The notes under the pieces: model-generated
The model's database searches: none
What the model was told of the DNA's origin: nothing
The model's input: the letters and a program-made list of their open reading frames with translations, nothing else
Assembly (NCBI GenBank): GCA_020809705.1
Contig: CP085835.1
Span: forward strand, 62,001-126,000
Reading direction: 5' to 3'
Origin: Calonectria ilicicola
Taxonomy: Eukaryota; Ascomycota; Sordariomycetes; Hypocreales; Nectriaceae
DNA: 64,000 nucleotides
Part shown: in pieces, positions 56,994 to 64,000 of the stretch
Layout of the letters: each line of letters begins with the position of its first letter
How positions within the stretch are numbered: the stretch's first letter is position 1
Position numbers and translations under genes: made by a program

Positions 56994-58331
56994 GGAGGAG
57001 GAACTGTATCTGGGAACGACGGGGTTTGAGGTGTTTGCGGATTGATCAGTAAAGTATTAAGCAAAACTGTTCTTTTTAAGATACATCGAGATGACCTAGG
57101 AATACAACTTTGTTTATATAGCACTTAATGATATTGAATTTCCCCTCGGGGCTTGGTACGCTACCCCAATCTCTACCCCAGATCTGACCAAGCCATGACC
57201 CCAGACGCTCCACTTCCCCAGATTATTGCAAGATGCAATGAAGAGTCGCACTAGTCATGAAACTAGCTTTAGAAATTGAACTAAGCGGATGATACCTTTA
57301 ACCGGCTCGCTTGTTCAAAAATCCGCCTCGACGGGACCTCATTGAGAGTGAAGCGCACCGGTAGGCGCTGCTTGGCAGATTAATTTCCACGGCATGGTAT
57401 ACCGGAAGTTGATTTTGATCAGGCAGTCTTGGTATCCGTTAGAAAGTGACCGAGACGTCGGCACTTGGCGATCTACTCAGAGTTCACAGCAGACTCCGGT
57501 AGCAGCCATTTAGTTTTTCCGACAGTCAAAGCGGTCAGACTAGAGTTCATATTACCGTATAGAAGATGAATGATTGCGGAACATGATAAAATTTCTTCGG
57601 GTAATTCATTCCGATAATTTGGGAATCAAGAACTAACCTTGAATTGAGCTCAAGAGCGCTGTGATTAACCATGGCCAGTCTTTGACTTGTCTAATTTTAC
57701 GTTCTTTGAGTTCATTGGGATCCGAGTGGACCCTGATAGTGTACTGCATATGACGCAGGCTCGGATAATAATTATATGGTAAACTCTGCCGAGACTTGGG
57801 GTGGCTCCGTTGAAGATTTCTGTAGCTTATGCAAGATGACGGATTGAAATGATTGAGATGGAATTGATGGGCTTGTATAAATCCTGTAGCGCAACAATTG
57901 TGAAAACTCCACAAGGGTTAGTTTGTTATTACCCATCGTTGTATTGGATGGGTTGGTTGGGCTGAATCGGGAGACCCATCACTAAAAGTCATCTTACTTG
58001 GTGTATTTCTACTTTAGGTGCAAGGGTGAGCTCGACCTGGCAAATGATCAAGGAGGAGCTTTGTACCGGTGACTTATGAGATAGATATGGGCAAAATCAA
58101 CGAAATCAATTTGATCGTAGGCTTTTGAATCAAGTTCAAAATTTAAATTTAGGTATTGAATGGCCAAAAACAATTAATATACTGAACAGATTGCAGCTAG
58201 TGTAGAGTTCTCAATAGCACATGCAGGTGGCGAACAGCAATGTCTAAAAAAGGTCGATGCATTTGACTAATTTGGACCACAGCTGTAAATTACACCAATG
58301 AACTGGCTACGTAATTAACCGAGCTATGGTG
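56994..58331. other. Intergenic region
   Basis: It holds the MFS promoter and the 3' region of the aldehyde dehydrogenase gene. A CCGGCT element at 57302-57307 matches the arms of the palindrome upstream of the dehydrogenase gene. No gene is seen; the minus-strand open frame at 57633-57914 has no motif. Confidence 0.45.
57113..57120 (-). promoter_or_regulatory. TATA box of the sugar-porter MFS gene
   Basis: TATATAAA is read on the minus strand 120 bp before the ATG at 56993. Confidence 0.5.
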
Positions 58332-60238
<1,907 letters not shown>

Positions 60239-60996
60239 TTTGCTTATTGGTTTGATAAGGTATTGCTCCTGAGTAACGATGGTGTGACTATTGGAGCTGG
60301 TTCTACTTTAACTTTCAGTTAGTTAAGACGTGCCCTTGTTTAAATGAGTCTTTCGAAACGCTTCACAATTGCGTGAGATTATTAATCAGCCAACGTGCTG
60401 TGTTCTCCGGCTAAATACTTCAGCCGGAAGCAGAGACGTTTTCTTCAACTCTCGGAATACCATCGGATTGGGCGTCAGGCCATGACTAAAATTGTATCGG
60501 GCCCTTGATGGACTATCGCCCCACCAATACGGCTGTGTTGATCCGGAAGTGTGTTTGGCTACAGTCCCTGTTTTTCGCTCTATTAATCATATCACCATTG
60601 ATTCCCAAAGAGTAGGTAAAAGGAGGGAAATTGTAGAGGCTAAACTCAAACCTATAAACAATAATTCCGTCTGGTGCAATCTGTTAAAAAGCGAAGCTAA
60701 TTAGAAACACGCCGAAGGGCGCTCATATTTCCACGTATTTGTGTGTCTCACCACAATTAAATTGTTCTATCCGTATATTCAGAGTTTAGAGGAGCAATAG
60801 TATTAAAGGTTAGATTATCGGTAATTTCAGTTTCAAGTAAAAATTGCAGTCACCCGTCGCATGCTTATTCAATTAAATCAGGATTAGTGTTGTAAGTATC
60901 TATTATACCATGATCAAGCTTTGTGATTCAACCTCTATTCTTTCAACAGCAATGTGTCACCTTTTTATACAAATAATTGCCATCCATTGACATCAA
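60239..60996. other. Intergenic region
   Basis: It contains the ALDH promoter with the CCGGCT inverted repeat, and then the 3' region of the regulator gene. No gene is seen. Confidence 0.5.
60407..60427. promoter_or_regulatory. Perfect inverted repeat CCGGCT-N9-AGCCGG
   Basis: Two 6-bp arms, CCGGCT and AGCCGG, are perfect reverse complements separated by 9 bp, about 170-190 bp upstream of the aldehyde dehydrogenase ATG. The arms contain CGG/CCG triplets, the usual half-sites of Zn2Cys6 regulators, one of which is the next gene. Binding is inferred. Confidence 0.5.
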
Positions 60997-63427
60997 TTAT
61001 GTCAAGTTTTGTGAAAATGGGTCAAAGAGGTGGCTCAGCTCAGGGTCTAGAGCCGTCTGGGAATCCTCCATAAAGCCTAGGTTCCTCGTCAAGAGTTTAT
61101 CATTCCTAAAATGAGTCTTAGCAAATTCCTCAATAATATTTCTTAGAACAAGAAAGCCAGCGTACCAAACAGCCGCGTCTAACACTGTTAGGTCGTGGGC
61201 TGACAGTGATGATGTGTCTCCTATGTCAATACCCATCACATCCATGTCCATAGTCCCCGACATTTCCATAACAGCGTCGGGTGGGGCTTGGTTGGGGGAC
61301 GTATAATAGCCATATTCACCACTAGCCGGGATATTGGCGTGTGGGGGGAGCTGTGGAAAGGTATACGAGCTCATATTTGCCTGTGATAATGCAAATTAGT
61401 CTTTACTTTCAGCCCAGAATGTAGATTCTTTTTTTTTTTTACCTTCGCCCATTTGCGGTTTCGTCCTGGAAATATATCTGTGGCGTTAAAAGATGAATGT
61501 AATTTTCCCCCAGCTGGCTGACCAAGCCGGAGAACGTCTGCTTTCCCCCATGTTGCGTCTTGATACTTTGGCCCGGTAGAGAGAATTTTAGACAATGATT
61601 TCCGTACAGAATCTTCTGGGCCGGAAAGCCGCATGGCCGTCATGATAGACACCATGAGAGCCATCGGTATTGGGTTCATAGGATAGGCGGATTGATATTT
61701 GGTCGCCAAATCATTGATGGTTGAAGCTAGTTGGTGTGACATTTCGCTGTACTGTTGCTTCTCGTGCTTTAACAAATTATTTTGCAAATGACAGATGCAC
61801 CGAATAAGCAAGTAGAGAGCATGCAGATTAATCACATGCGGTAAAGTAGTATTAGCGATGTTGTTTGGCGCAAGGGAAGGATGTGAGTCGCTTATTCGAT
61901 ATGCCCAAGTAGTTAGATCTGAAGGTCCATCCATACAAGGGTCAATGGGAACCTTGGGTGAACCTGCGCTCGTTGAAGGGTCGAAATGGAGTGCAGCCAT
62001 ATTCAGAATTTCGACCAATCCAACCATATGGTTGAATATTGAAAGAACACGGAACGGTTCTTTGATTCCATGGGCCGAAGAGGATGATTTACAACCTGGC
62101 ATATCCCAGCCGCTCCACTCTTCCCAGCCCTCGGCCTCCAATTCATATGCATTTTCCGGTGAAAATCCCTTGCTGTGAACTTGATTCCGGCTGCGCAACG
62201 TATGGATCTGAGGTTTTCGATCCAAGGCAGCTCCAATGATCCCTTCCACAACAAAGCAAGCTAAAGACGTTCGTCGAGCTATCGAGGGCAGATGTTGCCC
62301 TGGAGCCACAGTGCTGAGGTCCACAGAGACTCTTCCAGCAAGACCTATCAATAACCATGACGTTCGATGGCCACCACATTCAAAAAAGAATAGAGAAAGA
62401 ATAATCAGAGCTTGTGCGTGTTCGTAGCTCATATTTGCATCGAATGCTGGAACAAGCGACAACGATTCGCTTGCCGCTTCTATAGAATTAACTGTGGGCT
62501 TGTTGGCGCAATCAGGTTGGTCTTCTCCCATTTCGCGTAAAGATGCGTAGGACACAATAGCCCAAGTCAGAGCTAAATTTGCCGATTGTGATGTGGTCAG
62601 CTCAGAGGCGTATTGAGGCATACTCGAGGAGTTGTGAGCAAAAGCGGTTAGCTTGAACTTGTCAATGAGTGCAAGCCATGTGTGGGTATAGGCGAAATAA
62701 GTCTCAAACAGCTCGTCCAGGTTATTTGGAAGCGGATGCAGACCTTTGTTCGTCTCTGAGAGAAACTTTTTGTTCACATCTCCTTCTGGATCTGCGCTTG
62801 CAGGACGTGGAGACTGGGCTGGGTAAGAAATAAAACATTAGCATTGCCATTTTCTTGTACACGTGAGAAACTAATTGACTAACCATTAGGTCTCTCTTGA
62901 GAGTTTTGATCATCTAAACTGACCATGGGTAAAGATGCAGCAACGGCACTTCGATTGGATTTCAGTCGAGACATTTGATCAAGTGTAGGATCGGTTCGGG
63001 CAGCAGTCTCGAGAAGCCATTGTGAAACTGGTCCTTTCTTCCATCGATCAAGCAGCTCATCAAGCTCTACTTGTTTGGGGCCTGGTGCGAGAAATGGGAG
63101 ATCGGGATCCTGAAAACAAAAGAACGAGCCAAGATTCTCTTCGGCATCTGGTGTTTTACTCATCAAGAAAGCAGCAATCAGTTCGGCTAGCATGGCTCGT
63201 CGTTCAAGCGCGGAATATTGGCCTGGGCGAAGACCTCGTCTCCGTGGTTTGGGGTCATACGAACATTCAATTCCATGGCGTTTACAGACAGTGCATCTGG
63301 GCTGACGACCATCGCATTTCCCCTTTTTTAGGCGACACGGCTCACAGGCCTGCGACACTCTTAGCCGCTTATTGGATTTACCCATTGTGTTGTCGTCCTC
63401 GAGACTCTCGCGAGGTTCGTCTCCCAT
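60997..63427 (-). CDS. Zn2Cys6 transcription factor, fungal-specific
   Basis: Three exons, 63427-62884, 62818-61443 and 61380-60997, join in frame to 767 residues. The zinc cluster is ACEPCRLKKGKC...CTVCKRHGIECSY, followed by a basic linker PKPRRRG. A helical middle region with HPLPNNLDELFETYFAYTHTWLALIDKF and RRTSLACFVVEGIIGAALDRKP is typical of regulators related to quinate/secondary metabolism activators; the C-terminus is acidic with LFDPFSQNLT at the end. The upstream TTG-started extension is rejected in favour of ATG 63427. The last intron begins with an A-rich stretch after a GTAAAA donor. It is the nearest regulator to the ALDH and sugar-type MFS genes. Confidence 0.88.
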
Positions 63428-64000
63428 GATGCAAGTGATGGTCAAAATCGAAGGGTATGATCTAGTAGAACATCGAATTCAAAACAATGCTGATGCACAA
63501 GAGATCAGGGAGAGACTGCCTCGGAGACGATCAATTCGGCTCTTTTATTCTCCCAAAGGGTGTTTAGCAACAGCGCGGGGTAATCCAAAATAGAGCCCAC
63601 CCCACACTGTAAACTAGCGTCACAGCATGACCCCAATGTTAGCGTTGTAACAGTCATGTTGTCTTTTGCGATGGAACACAATGCCCTATCGAACGGCAAT
63701 GGTCATGAGCGCATCACAAGGAAGAAAAAGGTGTATGGTAAAATGCATGGAGAGGTTAACGAAACTCGTCTGAGAGAATGCGCTTTCATCATGTCCCTTG
63801 TTATAATTGACTTGTCCAGACCCCGAGGGAAGGGTGCTCTCACTCCACCTTCCGCATTTACTGAAATAGGTAACCCCGATTGGCATAACTAATCCATGCA
63901 CGTTCCTGTACAAAAACCAACCCTAGAACTTACTTGATTTGATGACGACACTTGTCCCATTCCCACGTGGCTATTAATAATGCATGTTCATTTTTTTCTT
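63428..64000. other. Intergenic sequence at the window edge
   Basis: It contains the promoter of the regulator gene. Short open frames on both strands (63505-63913) lack motifs. Nothing further is seen before the window ends. Confidence 0.45.

Overview
The window is nuclear DNA from a filamentous ascomycete (Pezizomycotina). Most genes are split by short 45-110 nt introns with GTAAGT/GTATGT-type donors and CTAAC-like branch sites. The gene families are also typical: Zn2Cys6 regulators, a rhodopsin-domain membrane protein, LaeA-like methyltransferase, pisatin-demethylase-like P450, MFS transporters, Cas1-type acyltransferase and tyrosinase. I cannot place it to genus. No rRNA, tRNA or CRISPR was found. 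Exon joins were worked out by hand from splice signals, phase and family motifs; in all intact genes the joined lengths come out in frame.

Left part (1-15.6 kb): a peroxisomal acyl-CoA module. It holds an acyl-CoA dehydrogenase ending AKL, a 4-coumarate-CoA-ligase-type acyl-CoA synthetase ending AKL and an SCP2-type thiolase ending SRL, all three with PTS1-like C-termini. A sugar-type MFS carrier, a 2OG-Fe(II) oxygenase and a rhodopsin-domain membrane protein lie among them.

Middle (18-26.9 kb): a cytochrome P450, a SAM methyltransferase with a one-base frame error, and a single-pass membrane protein. Then comes a decayed stretch with an NRPS-like relic and a 5'-truncated NmrA-like reductase, followed by an isolated bacterial HPr (ptsH) coding sequence, full length except for one in-frame TAG.

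Right part (27-63.5 kb): a catabolic-looking island. It has three Zn2Cys6 regulators, a monocarboxylate-type MFS gene broken by one TAG, two different Baeyer-Villiger monooxygenases (BVMOs), a metallo-beta-lactamase-fold lactonase, an allantoate-type MFS carrier, an SDR, a Cas1-like acyltransferase, an alpha/beta hydrolase, a secreted tyrosinase, a quinate/shikimate dehydrogenase homologue, a second sugar-type carrier and an aldehyde dehydrogenase. Several pairs are divergent and share a promoter (BVMO/SDR, lactonase/MFS, regulator/MFS).

Working model (inference): imported alcohols or ketones are oxidised by SDR, P450 and BVMO to esters or lactones, opened by the lactonase or hydrolase, oxidised by the ALDH, activated by the CoA ligase and shortened in peroxisomes. 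No enoyl-CoA hydratase or hydroxyacyl-CoA dehydrogenase is present here, so the pathway would need genes elsewhere. The most unusual item is the bacterial HPr sequence at 26650-26907.
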